From Bradyrhizobium sp. CB3481 (lineage in GTDB: Bacteria; Pseudomonadota; Alphaproteobacteria; Rhizobiales; Xanthobacteraceae), in assembly GCF_029714305.1 (NCBI RefSeq), contig NZ_CP121647.1, positions 4,484,501-4,548,500 on the forward strand: 64,000 nucleotides of DNA, written 5' to 3'. The position numbers and the translations under genes are program-made. Positions within the stretch are counted from its first letter, which is position 1; every line of letters begins with the position of its first letter. The notes beneath the pieces are model-generated. The model searched no databases and was not told the origin of the DNA. It saw only the letters and a program-made list of their open reading frames with translations. Below, piece after piece: positions 26,388-33,661 of this stretch.

Positions 26388-27516
26388 ATGGCAAAGAAGG
26401 GCGTTCAAGCTGTAAGGGAAAAAGGAAGCAGGCCATCTCCCAAACGGGCCTACTACAAGCAATCGGATTTTCCACTCACGTCTCTCCAACAGGCTCAAAG
26501 GATAGCCTCTGCAATCGTAGACAATTTTGCGGCTGACGGTGGATCACCTCCCGATGTTGCTCTTGCGCTTGGAATCAGCCCGACAAGCAGTGCTTGGCCT
26601 GCGTTAACAGGTGCAGCAATAGCCTACGGTCTTATTGAAGGAGGCTGGAATGCAAATGCGATGAAGTTGACTAACCTCGGCAAGCGGCTAGTGGCCCCGG
26701 AAGCAGAAGGAGAAGATCTGGCCGCACGGCGTGAAGCGATATTGAGACCAAGAGTCCTACGAGACTTCTTCGAAAAGTACCGGCGGGCTAAGTTCCCAAA
26801 CGATGTGATAGCAAGCAATGTTCTGAAATCGATGAACCTTCCCGCGGACCGTGTTGCGTCAGGGCTAGAGATCATCAAAGACAATGGGCGATACGCGGGG
26901 ATCATCCGCGAGACGCCGACGGGCCCATTCATAAATCTCGACTCGCCCGGTGTTCCTGCTCCTACTGCCACGCCGGAATTTCCCGGACAAAGTGCACTCG
27001 ATGCTATCGAGCCCGCCTCACAAGAGACCGCAACTCCTGCTTCGGCAGTTCCTGCTGCCGCTCCGCTCCCAGCATCCGCCACGTTAACGGCCAAGGCCAA
27101 TCGCGTTTTCATTACCCATGGCAAGCAGAGAGCGATTGTTGTCCAGATCAAAGAGCTGCTCACCTTCGGAAGTTTTGATCCGGTAGTCTCAGTGGAACGG
27201 GAAGCGACTGCCATTCCGGTCCCGGAAAAAGTCTTCGAGGACATGCGCTCGTGCAGCGCACGGAGTGATCCATGTCGGCGCGGAAGGAAAGTATCTCGAC
27301 AAGGACGGCACCGAGCTAACCAAGCTGAATGACAATGTTCTTATAGAGATCGGCGCTGCAATGGCGCTCTACGGTAAAAAGGTGATCTTGTTGGTAGAGC
27401 GAGGCGTAACACTGCCGTCCAATCTGCAGGGCCTGTATAGGTGTGACTTTGAAGGCGATAAGCTTGACTATGAATCGACTATGAAACTCCTAAAGACGTT
27501 CAGCCAATTTCGTTGA
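26388..27516 (+). pseudogene. Winged-helix/TIR-like protein, frameshifted
   Basis: Two frames together encode one protein of about 375 residues. The first (26388 to about 27260) has an N-terminal winged-helix-like region (SLQQAQRIASAIVDNFA, MKLTNLGKRLVAPEAEG), an Ala/Pro-rich linker, then RVFITHGKQRAIVVQIKELL. The second frame continues exactly where the first leaves off: GVIHVGAEGKYLDKDG, LIEIGAAMALYGKKVILLVE, LPSNLQGLYRCDFEG. Joined, this is the TIR-like domain found in CAP12/Pycsar effectors (PF10137-type), a fold that can degrade NAD+. One extra base near 27261 causes the shift: either real inactivation, a programmed shift or a read error. AGGAG precedes 26388. GC content is lower than in the neighbours. 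Confidence 0.78.
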
Positions 27517-27549
27517 TTCTCGTCAACAAGGTAGGCAAGCGTAGCCCGG

Positions 27550-28629
27550 ATGAGCGAAGATGGCCGCCTTCAAATGATCGAGCCAAACACCCATCTCGAA
27601 ACAAAGTTCGTGTTTCTGGACACCGAGGCATTTGTTCGCGAGAAATTTGATTGGAATTCAAAAGCGCTTGCCCGCTTTCAGGAATTGGCCGCGTCCAACC
27701 ACATAAAGCTGCTAACGACAATCATCACTAAGACTGAGGTCAGACGCAAGCTACGTGAGCACCTAAGTAACGCAGGTAGCGCCCTCAAAAAGTACGAGGT
27801 TCTGCTCGCTCAACTGGACGCGGGGACGACCATTCAAAGAGCACTTACTCCAGAAGCAATCGCGCGCTTGGATAACCTGTTCGACCATTTTCTTCTAAGA
27901 TCTCAAGCTATCGAGATACCGCTTGACGTTGACGTCACGACCCTCTTTGACGATTACTTTCGCCAAAAGCCACCGTTCAGCGATAAGAAGAAGGCTGAAT
28001 TTCCCGACGCAGCTGTTGTTCAGTCAATCCGGAAGTGGTGTAACCGCAAATTTTGCAAAGCTTACATTGTCTCGGGTGACCCAGACCTGAAAGCCTGCTC
28101 CGACGACGTACTCCTTCACGCTGAGACAATCAGCGAAATCATATCGAAGGCTACAGTCACTCGAAAGATTCACGACGAACTTCTTACATTCGTCAATGAG
28201 AATGATTCGTTGAACGACGAATTTCATCGCTCCCTGCGCGGGAAGAAAGTAACAATCCTAAATCCGTATGGTGGGGTATACTATCACGATGTTCAAGCAG
28301 AAGGCGCGATCTACGCCACATCGAATCTAGAGATCACTGAACTTAACGTGTTAACGCAGCGTTCCACCAAGTTTACTTGCGAAATCCAGTTCGACGTCCA
28401 AATCGATATTGAGCTCGAACTATCATTTGGTAGTGACTTTTTTAGGTCCGGGTACGAGCGAGGACGCACCTACTTTGAGACCGAGTCGATCACAGTCTCA
28501 CTTACGGCAGAGCTTGGAATCGCCTTCAATTTCTTGAACCCCTTAGATTCTGAAATTGAAGAGCTCCATTTTGATCCAAATATTGAAATTGGAATTAGAG
28601 AGCTGGAGATCTATCGTACACTGCGCTAA
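27550..28629 (+). CDS. PIN-domain protein with unassigned C-terminal domain
   Basis: A 359-residue protein. Residues about 18-195 look like a PIN nuclease of the DUF4935 type: acidic residues in VFLDTEAF (D24), TKTEVRR (E63), FPDAAVVQSI (D153) and SGDPDL (D177/D179) sit at the expected places. Residues 230-359 are strand-rich and acidic and I do not recognise them. The ATG at 27550 lies within a fragment of an intergenic repeat (GTAGCCCGGATGAGCG), so the natural start may be at 27574 or later. The gene directly follows the TIR-like gene, and both have low GC; together they suggest a small effector cassette. Confidence 0.72.
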   Translation: MSEDGRLQMIEPNTHLETKFVFLDTEAFVREKFDWNSKALARFQELAASNHIKLLTTIITKTEVRRKLREHLSNAGSALKKYEVLLAQLDAGTTIQRALTPEAIARLDNLFDHFLLRSQAIEIPLDVDVTTLFDDYFRQKPPFSDKKKAEFPDAAVVQSIRKWCNRKFCKAYIVSGDPDLKACSDDVLLHAETISEIISKATVTRKIHDELLTFVNENDSLNDEFHRSLRGKKVTILNPYGGVYYHDVQAEGAIYATSNLEITELNVLTQRSTKFTCEIQFDVQIDIELELSFGSDFFRSGYERGRTYFETESITVSLTAELGIAFNFLNPLDSEIEELHFDPNIEIGIRELEIYRTLR

Positions 28630-28666
28630 CGCACGGGCCAAACTATTGAGAGTGTAACTAGCAAGC

Positions 28667-28695
28667 GTAGGGCGGATAGCCAAAGGCGTAATCCC
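28667..28695. repeat. Half copy of the GTAGGGCGGATTAGC repeat
   Basis: GTAGGGCGGATAGCC followed by AAAGGCGTAATCC is the left half of the repeat seen complete at 30265-30344, with one deleted base and one substitution. Its right half is missing and a perfect hairpin follows at once. Confidence 0.6.
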
Positions 28696-28696
28696 A

Positions 28697-28761
28697 ATTA
28701 CGGTGACAGTGCACTGAATCTGCCGAAGGCGAAGTGCTGTTTAGTGCACTGTCACCGTAAT
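28697..28761. repeat. Perfect 19-bp inverted repeat (RAYT-like hairpin)
   Basis: ATTACGGTGACAGTGCACT (28697-28715) and its exact complement (28743-28761) flank a 27-base loop. From memory, the GGTGACAGTGCAC core recurs in many proteobacteria next to REP-associated tyrosine transposases; no transposase is present here. A further direct copy of AATTACGGTGAC at 29439 and GTGCACTG near 29478 may be a decayed second hairpin. Confidence 0.7.
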
Positions 28762-28990
28762 CCCGGCGTCTTCGGCGTCGTGATCTTCTGCAGCGACTAT
28801 CGCTGTAGCCGCTCCACTCGCCTGCCGATTGCAGTTTTTTCCCAGGGCGCAGGAACGATCGATTGCCTCAAGAATCGAATCCCCACCTCCGGCAACAAGA
28901 GCCCGAAGCCCCAGCCGGTGGAAAACCTGCTAGGTTGGCGGTCCTGGCGCGGTAGCGCCGGGGCCGTTTGAGAATTTGCTGGATCGTGGC
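28762..28990. other. Degenerate stretch without an intact gene
   Basis: The plus strand has an open frame without a ribosome site that begins VFGVVIFCSDYRCSRS and ends GWRSWRGSAGAV. The opening recalls the CSDYRCSH zinc-ribbon tail of small rhizobial proteins, but the sequence that should follow is absent. I read it as decayed DNA. Confidence 0.3.
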
Positions 28991-29248
28991 ATGGCGCTGC
29001 ACTTTAGCCGCGTTGCTCCCGCGACAGAGGAGCTCGAGATATGGAGCGCGAGCGAGCGCGGCTTCTCGTTTGTAATAAGTAACGAGAGCAGCAGTGGTCC
29101 CGGACTTCACGGCCGGCCTGGCTTTGTAGCTTCGTGGCGGTCCGTCCACTTTAACAGCCCGGCCATCAGGATAGCTGGATCACCCTTTCAGACGTTTGGC
29201 GAAGCCGAGAAGGCCTGTGAGACCCTACTGGCGCACCTTTTCAGGTAG
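28991..29248 (+). CDS. Small conserved hypothetical protein
   Basis: An 85-residue protein starting MALHFSRVAP. The body FSFVISNESSSGPGLHGRPG, then FVASWRSVHFNSPAIRIAG and SPFQTFGEAEKACETLLAHL has normal amino-acid composition and a plausible beta-beta-alpha pattern. The ribosome site is weak (GGAT), and an in-frame TTG lies at 28976. I believe it is real but cannot name a function. Confidence 0.5.
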   Translation: MALHFSRVAPATEELEIWSASERGFSFVISNESSSGPGLHGRPGFVASWRSVHFNSPAIRIAGSPFQTFGEAEKACETLLAHLFR

Positions 29249-29508
29249 CTTCGAGGCATCGCCTGCCTCTGCACGCCCGGCCGCCTCCAGTTCAGACGCG
29301 AACTCGCACAATCCCGAGGAACGATCCGGGCCTGACGACGTAGGAATCGGGTGGCGTCTATGGACGCCACCGCGGCTCCGGCTCTTTGTGCCGTCTTCTC
29401 GACTCCCGGGGCCGGAACCCGCTCCCGTGTGGCCGCGGAATTACGGTGACGCTTAATTCACCTGGCGAAGTTAGTTTTGTGCACTGACGCCGCCAGCTCC
29501 GGCATTCT
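29249..29508. other. Intergenic, no supported gene
   Basis: Low-complexity Pro/Arg/Ser frames only. It contains a copy of AATTACGGTGAC (29439-29450) and GTGCACTG, pieces of the hairpin at 28697-28761. Confidence 0.35.
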
Positions 29509-30222
29509 CTACCCCCGTACACCGCGCGCCTTCACCGCCCCCTTCCTCCACAACCGAAACCCGCCCTCGAACGCGTTGGTGTTGAGCCCGACGCGGACCT
29601 TGCGCGGGAGCTTGGCGGTCTTGTCGGCGTTGCCGCCGCCGAGCATGATGTAATCCGGCTCCAGTGCGGCGAGCAGGCGCTTGATGACGTCATCGACCGC
29701 GCGCTGCCATTTCTTCCGGCCGACGCGCTTCAGCGCGGCGGCGCCGACATATTGCTCAAAAGTCTTGCCGTGCTTGTACGGCAGGTGCGCCAGCTCCATC
29801 GGCTCCGGAATGCCGTCCACGATCATCGCGGAGCCGAGACCCGTCCCGAGCCCCAAGAACAGCATGCGGCCGCCCTGGTAGCTGCCGATCGCCTGCATCA
29901 GCGCATCGTTGACGACCTTGGTCGGGCGGCGGAACGCCTTTTCGAAATTGAAGCCGCCCCACCCCTGGCCGAGATTGTGCGGCTCCGACAACGGCCGGTT
30001 GTTGGCGACAGGTCCGGGATAGCCGATCGCGACGACGTCATAGGACCAGTCCTTCGTCAGCGCCTTGACCTTCCGCACCATCACCTTTGCGGATAGCCCC
30101 GGGCCGGACGCAAACGCGCGCCTGACGCGCTCCGTGCTGGTCATGACCTTCACGCGCGAGCCGCCGATGTCGATCACGAGGACCGTCGGCCGCGATTTCC
30201 GTTTGGCTGTTTTCGTCGCCAT
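29509..30222 (-). CDS. ROK family protein, polyphosphate glucokinase-like
   Basis: A 237-residue sugar-kinase-fold protein. The phosphate loop VLVIDIGGSRVKV at the start, AIGYPGPV in the middle and GLGTGLGSAMIVDG fit the ROK family. The short length and the absence of the usual ROK zinc motif resemble polyphosphate-dependent glucokinases. LEPDYIMLGGGNADK near the C-terminus supports the fold. It stands alone with repeats upstream. The donor and sugar are not proven by the sequence. Confidence 0.75.
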   Translation of the reverse strand: MATKTAKRKSRPTVLVIDIGGSRVKVMTSTERVRRAFASGPGLSAKVMVRKVKALTKDWSYDVVAIGYPGPVANNRPLSEPHNLGQGWGGFNFEKAFRRPTKVVNDALMQAIGSYQGGRMLFLGLGTGLGSAMIVDGIPEPMELAHLPYKHGKTFEQYVGAAALKRVGRKKWQRAVDDVIKRLLAALEPDYIMLGGGNADKTAKLPRKVRVGLNTNAFEGGFRLWRKGAVKARGVRG

Positions 30223-30264
30223 GAATGATCATAACCTCGACCGATACGCGCTCGAAGAAAAAGC

Positions 30265-30344
30265 GTAGGGCGGATTAGCCGAAGGCGTAATCCGCCATGT
30301 TTCGAGATCAAGTGGCGGGTTACGCTTCGGCTAACCCGCCCTAC
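30265..30344. repeat. Complete GTAGGGCGGATTAGC intergenic palindrome
   Basis: Opens GTAGGGCGGATTAGCCGAAG, has GTAATCCGCC and GGCGGGTTACGC at the centre, and ends CTAACCCGCCCTAC. Other full or partial copies are at 28667, 30871-31147, 33399-33477, 36781-37046, 39090-39162, 46123-46204 and 55003-55033. It is the commonest repeat in this window. A diverged left end appears again near 30399. Confidence 0.85.
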
Positions 30345-30476
30345 TCGCTTCGCCATGACTGATCATAGCCTCGGCCGATAGTCGCCTGAAGCAGAAAGCG
30401 TGGGGCGGATTCCCCTTGCGTTATCGGGGCATGGACCTACGGTGCGCCTCGCCTGGACCAGCCCCAGAGGACAACG

Positions 30477-30827
30477 ATGGACGACGCGATGAACTGCCCG
30501 AAATGCAATTCCGAACACGCTTATCAGGATGGCAGCCTGTGGGTTTGCCCGGAATGCGCCCATGAGTGGAGCACTGAAGCCGGCACCGCCGCGGCGGCCG
30601 CGCCTGAGGTCGGCGTGCGCGATGCCCACGGCAACGCGCTCGCGGACGGCGACAGTGTCATCGTCATCAAGGATCTCAAGGTGAAGGGGTCGTCATCGGT
30701 CGTCAAAGGCGGCACCAAGGTCAGGAACATCCGCCTGTCCGAGGGCGCGGACGGCCACAACATCGCCTGCAAGATCGACGGCATCGGCGCGATGAACCTG
30801 AAATCGGAATTCGTGAAGAAGGCGTGA
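30477..30827 (+). CDS. PhnA/YjdM family zinc-ribbon protein
   Basis: A 116-residue protein with an N-terminal zinc ribbon ([18 protein letters not shown]), an Ala-rich linker and the conserved domain [28 protein letters not shown] and the Lys-rich C-terminus. The length and order match PhnA (YjdM) proteins. The name comes from an old link with phosphonate use, but the role is unproven. The ATG at 30477 has AGAGGA upstream. It is single and flanked by repeats on both sides. Confidence 0.9.
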   Translation: MDDAMNCPKCNSEHAYQDGSLWVCPECAHEWSTEAGTAAAAAPEVGVRDAHGNALADGDSVIVIKDLKVKGSSSVVKGGTKVRNIRLSEGADGHNIACKIDGIGAMNLKSEFVKKA

Positions 30828-30870
30828 GGGGATAGCCCCTGGCTCACCGGAGATGACGGTGACAGCAAAG

Positions 30871-31147
30871 CGTAGGGCGGATTAGTCGTACTGCAGCCCC
30901 TCATGGTGAGGAGCGCGAAGCGCGTCTCGAACCATGAAGGCCCGTCTCTGGCCTGCATCCTTCGAGACGCCGCTTCGCGGCTCCTCAGGATGAGGGGATT
31001 GAGCGCGTATGACGCAGTAAAATTAGCCGACTCGTCCGCCCTAGCTCAACGAGCGAAGGAGGCGTAATCCGCCATTCCAAATGGCGGGTTACGCGGAGTT
31101 TATCATCGGGCGCGCATTTCGCGCGACCCGTTGGCTAACCCGCCCTA
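30871..31147. repeat. GTAGGGCGG repeat split by a nested element
   Basis: The repeat starts at 30871 (cGTAGGGCGGATTAG), is interrupted by the element at 30889-31019, and resumes with ATTAGCCGA, a degenerate middle, GTAATCCGCC, GGCGGGTTACGC and CTAACCCGCCCTAC near 31147. No gene lies between 30828 and 31182. Confidence 0.7.
30889..31019. mobile_element. MITE-like palindromic element, copy 1
   Basis: A 131-bp element ending in TGACGCAGTA on the right and a diverged TACTGC on the left. The interior is a long imperfect palindrome: CCTCATGGTGAGGAGCGCGA on one side, CGGCTCCTCAGGATGAGG on the other. It is inserted in the larger repeat between two ATTAG words, which may be the target duplication. 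There is no transposase. A better preserved copy is at 36798-36934 in the opposite orientation. Confidence 0.6.
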
Positions 31148-31182
31148 CTCGCTTAAACGTTAGGTAAGGGCGAACAACGCGG

Positions 31183-31443
31183 CTACCATCCGCGATTCAC
31201 ATGGCGCACTTCGCCGGTTCGCGAGTCGACATAGACCTCCATCCAACGGTTGAGGCGGTCGCGGCCTTCGATCTCCCACTGATTGCCCTGAAACTCGGTG
31301 TGGGACACCGTCACGATGCCGAGTCCGGTCGCGACGTCGAGCGCGATCTGCATCGAGATCTGGCCACCGGAATCCTGAGCCATGGCAGGCGTCGCTGCGC
31401 CAAGCGCCAAAGCGGTGACGATTGGAATAAAGACATGTCGCAT
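31183..31443 (-). CDS. PepSY domain exported protein
   Basis: An 86-residue protein: a Sec signal (MRHVFIPIVTALALGAATPA, cleaved near AMAQ) followed by one PepSY unit with the typical WEIEGRDRLNRWMEVYVDSR and TGEVRHV strands. AGGAG lies seven bases before the ATG at 31443, so the longer frame to 31641 is not used. PepSY proteins bind or inhibit partner proteins in the periplasm; none is adjacent. Confidence 0.85.
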   Translation of the reverse strand: MRHVFIPIVTALALGAATPAMAQDSGGQISMQIALDVATGLGIVTVSHTEFQGNQWEIEGRDRLNRWMEVYVDSRTGEVRHVNRGW

Positions 31444-31599
31444 GAAGCACTCCTGTCGAACGCGTTGAGCGGTTACGCCAGCTAGAACGAGTGCAGCGGC
31501 AATGTGTTCCGGCATTGGAAATTGCGGAACAGCCGGAAATTTCAGCAGTTGGGGCGATTTGGTGGCAGTTCCCCCACTTAAATCACTCCGCAGCCTTGT

Positions 31600-31675
31600 T
31601 CTCCATTCGACTCCATTTTGTTCGCAAGAAACGAATCGCATCAGCGCAAATCAGCGAGGACCAATTCCTAACAAG
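31600..31675 (+). repeat. Dispersed 80-bp element, copy A
   Basis: Reads TCTCCATTCGACTCCATTTT, GTTCGCAAGAAACGAATCGC, then ATCAGC...CAATTCCTAACAA. It aligns over its full length with copies at 33495, 43084 and 44369, all in the same orientation. Codons could be read through it on the minus strand, but in different frames at different copies. Confidence 0.75.
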
Positions 31676-31697
31676 TGGTTCGCACCCCGCAGCAAGC

Positions 31698-31755
31698 GTA
31701 GCCCGCATGAGTCAGCGGGTCGTGCGAATGCGTACATCCGGGACCACTCTGGCGG
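31698..31755. repeat. Repeat fragment (GTAGCCCGCATGAG type)
   Basis: GTAGCCCGCATGAG, then GCGGGTCGTGCGAATGCG and ACATCCGGGA. It resembles the common rhizobial palindrome GTAGCCCGGATGAGCG...CATCCGGG. A short piece of the same repeat is found at 27541-27559. Confidence 0.5.
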
Positions 31756-31768
31756 CGCCCGGACATCG

Positions 31769-32068
31769 CTACATCAGCTGTTCTTGCAGGATCGGTGAAC
31801 CGAGTTCATCGAAACGGAAAAGCTGAAAGATCCGCTGGCCGTTGAAGTCGAGAATCCTCAAATCATCAGTCTCGTGCAGGTTGCTTTCGACCGCCTGAAA
31901 ATGCCCGCCGTAGCGCTGCCTGGCGAGCGGCAATGGAACTTCAAACGCGACGAACTTGCCGATCCCTTTGTGCTTGAGCACCTCAAGGAGCCTCTGATCG
32001 CGTAAGGACTCGTGCGATGTGAGAATGAGCAGCGGACCGCTCGCCGTGAGCAGCAGAAGCGATTTCAT
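31769..32068 (-). CDS. Small conserved hypothetical protein
   Basis: A 99-residue protein with an alpha/beta character: MKSLLLLTASGPLLILTSHE, then LEVLKHKGIGKFVAFEVPL, and a C-terminal DLRILDFNGQRIFQLFRFDE. AAGGAGT sits at proper spacing before the ATG. There is no signal cleavage site or membrane helix. I recognise no catalytic residues; the function is unknown. Confidence 0.7.
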   Translation of the reverse strand: MKSLLLLTASGPLLILTSHESLRDQRLLEVLKHKGIGKFVAFEVPLPLARQRYGGHFQAVESNLHETDDLRILDFNGQRIFQLFRFDELGSPILQEQLM

Positions 32069-32150
32069 CGGATACTCCTTCGCGATTGGACCGGGCTCAC
32101 CCGTAATATCCAGGTGCGTAGCCCGTCAGGCCGCCAGCAGCTCATCGAGC

Positions 32151-32179
32151 AAAAAAGCCCGGCTATAGGCCGGGCTTCT
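32151..32179 (-). terminator. Rho-independent terminator of the SH3 gene
   Basis: AAGCCCGGC and GGCCGGGCTT form a hairpin, followed on the minus strand by six T. It begins just after the stop of the SH3-domain gene at 32187. Confidence 0.85.
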
Positions 32180-32186
32180 AAGTTTA

Positions 32187-33218
32187 TTAGCGCTTGTCCT
32201 GGCCGTGGCCTCCGCCACCGCCCGGTCCGCCACCTCGCGGTGCGGCGTGCGGCGCGCCGCCGCCCTGCGGCATCGCCGGCGCTGCTGCGCGCGGAGCGGC
32301 CGGGGCCGGCGTCTGCTGCGCGCGTGCATTCATCGGCGGGCCACCGCCGCCGCGCGCCGCATTGGGCTGCGTCATGTGGGGCGCAGCACGTTCGATCCGC
32401 GGCGCAGCCGCTCGCGGTTCATCATGACCGCGGGCCATGACCGGCGGCGTCTGCGTGCGGGTGCGGGCCATCGGGTGCTCGCGCACGGTCGCTCTTGCGT
32501 TCTCACGCGCGGTCTCACGCGTCATCCGCGCGTTCTCGCGCGTCATGCGGGACTGCACCGCCGCGCGTTCACGTCCTTCGCGCGCGCTACGCGCGATGTC
32601 TTTCTCCCGCGTCACACGTTCCGTCACACCAGCGCGGCTCCGCTCCGTCGCACCGGCGCGCGTCCGTTCCTCGACACGGGCACGCGACCTCTCCTCGACG
32701 CCCACAAGCGCCTTCGAACGCGCCCTCGCCTCGGGGAGCGCAGCGTCGCGCGCTGCCGCCGCGCGGCCGATCCGGGCCGCCGAGCGGTCGATCGTCAACC
32801 GCGTCGCGAAACGCTCATGCGATTGCCAGTAGCCGCTCCAATGGGCGCGACGTTGATACCAGGGACGTCCCGCATAGTAGCTCGACCAGTACGAGGTCAG
32901 CACGAACGGCACGACTGGAACGTCGATCTCATCGACATAGTCGGGCAGATAGACGTAGCGGTTGCGGTAGAGATATTCGAGATATCGCGACGACACCCAG
33001 CCACGATCATCCGACCAGCTCACATCGCACCAGGCCTTGCCTCTGAAGCACCCGTGGATGTTGACACGGGCGCCGCCTGGAATGCGGTCGACCGTCGGAA
33101 AGCCTTCACCGGGCCCTGCCTTGAGGCTGACCGTGGTGGTGACGATGCCCGGCGCCGCCAGTGCGGCGGCCGGCATCAGCAGCACGGCGGCTGCGATAAA
33201 CAATGCTCTCAGTTTCAT
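32187..33218 (-). CDS. Exported SH3-domain protein with Arg/Glu-rich repeats
   Basis: A 343-residue exported protein. A signal peptide (MKLRALFIAAAVLLMPAAAL) is followed by a bacterial SH3 domain of about residues 23-85 (LKAGPGEGFPTVDRIPGG, CFRGKAWCDVSW, DDRGWVSSRYLEY) and an aromatic linker. Then come some 120 residues of short charged repeats built on ERSRA, ERTRA, MTRENA and MTRETA units, and a Pro/Ala/Gly tail. SH3 domains of this class often bind cell wall. The repeat tract is probably helical or disordered. A terminator follows. Confidence 0.8.
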   Translation of the reverse strand: MKLRALFIAAAVLLMPAAALAAPGIVTTTVSLKAGPGEGFPTVDRIPGGARVNIHGCFRGKAWCDVSWSDDRGWVSSRYLEYLYRNRYVYLPDYVDEIDVPVVPFVLTSYWSSYYAGRPWYQRRAHWSGYWQSHERFATRLTIDRSAARIGRAAAARDAALPEARARSKALVGVEERSRARVEERTRAGATERSRAGVTERVTREKDIARSAREGRERAAVQSRMTRENARMTRETARENARATVREHPMARTRTQTPPVMARGHDEPRAAAPRIERAAPHMTQPNAARGGGGPPMNARAQQTPAPAAPRAAAPAMPQGGGAPHAAPRGGGPGGGGGHGQDKR

Positions 33219-33398
33219 GGCGAGTTCCTCCTCTTGAGTTGGAACGCCGCGGCGAAACAGGTGTTCCCTTAAGGAGTGGTCGCGTTAGCCGAAGGATGCA
33301 GGCGTCTCGCAGGCGCGAGACGCTCCGTCCTTGTTTGTCATTCCGCAATGCGCCAACGGGTCGGCGCGCAACTAGTAGCAAGTAGCCCGAATAAATTC

Positions 33399-33477
33399 GT
33401 AGGACGGATTAGCGCAGCGTAATCCGCCATTCCACGAGACGAAGTCGGCGGGTTACGCTGACGCTAACCCGCCCTAC
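33399..33477. repeat. Complete GTAGGACGGATTAGC palindrome
   Basis: A full copy of the family at 30265, with GTAGGACGG at the left and CTAACCCGCCCTAC at the right; the centre has AATCCGCC and GGCGGGTTACGC. Confidence 0.8.
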
Positions 33478-33494
33478 TCCCCCCACCACAGCTT

Positions 33495-33573
33495 CGTTCG
33501 CCATCCGACTCCATTTTGTTCGCAAGGAACGAATCGGAGTCAGGAAAATCAAGCGCAGACCAATCCTTAACAA
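33495..33573 (+). repeat. Dispersed 80-bp element, copy B
   Basis: Reads GTTCGCCATCCGACTCCATT, TTGTTCGCAAGGAACGAATC, then GGAGTCAG and CAATCCTTAACAA. It ends 88 bases before the helicase start. Confidence 0.78.
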
Positions 33574-33661
33574 GACGTTCGGCGGCTGACGGGAAAGAGT
33601 GGACATTCGCCGTTGCGAGCGGTCGCGAATCCGCCGAGTCTCCGGTGACATGGGGTGATTC

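Noticed and set aside
29196..29456. Plus-strand frame rich in Pro, Arg and Ser
   Set aside because: Overlaps the better-supported small gene at 28991, has no start site and low-complexity composition.
33495..33573. GTTCGCAAGGAAC as an SOS/LexA box for the helicase gene
   Set aside because: The same sequence occurs in all four copies of the dispersed element irrespective of the neighbouring gene, and it lacks the GTTC-N7-GTTC spacing of alphaproteobacterial LexA sites.
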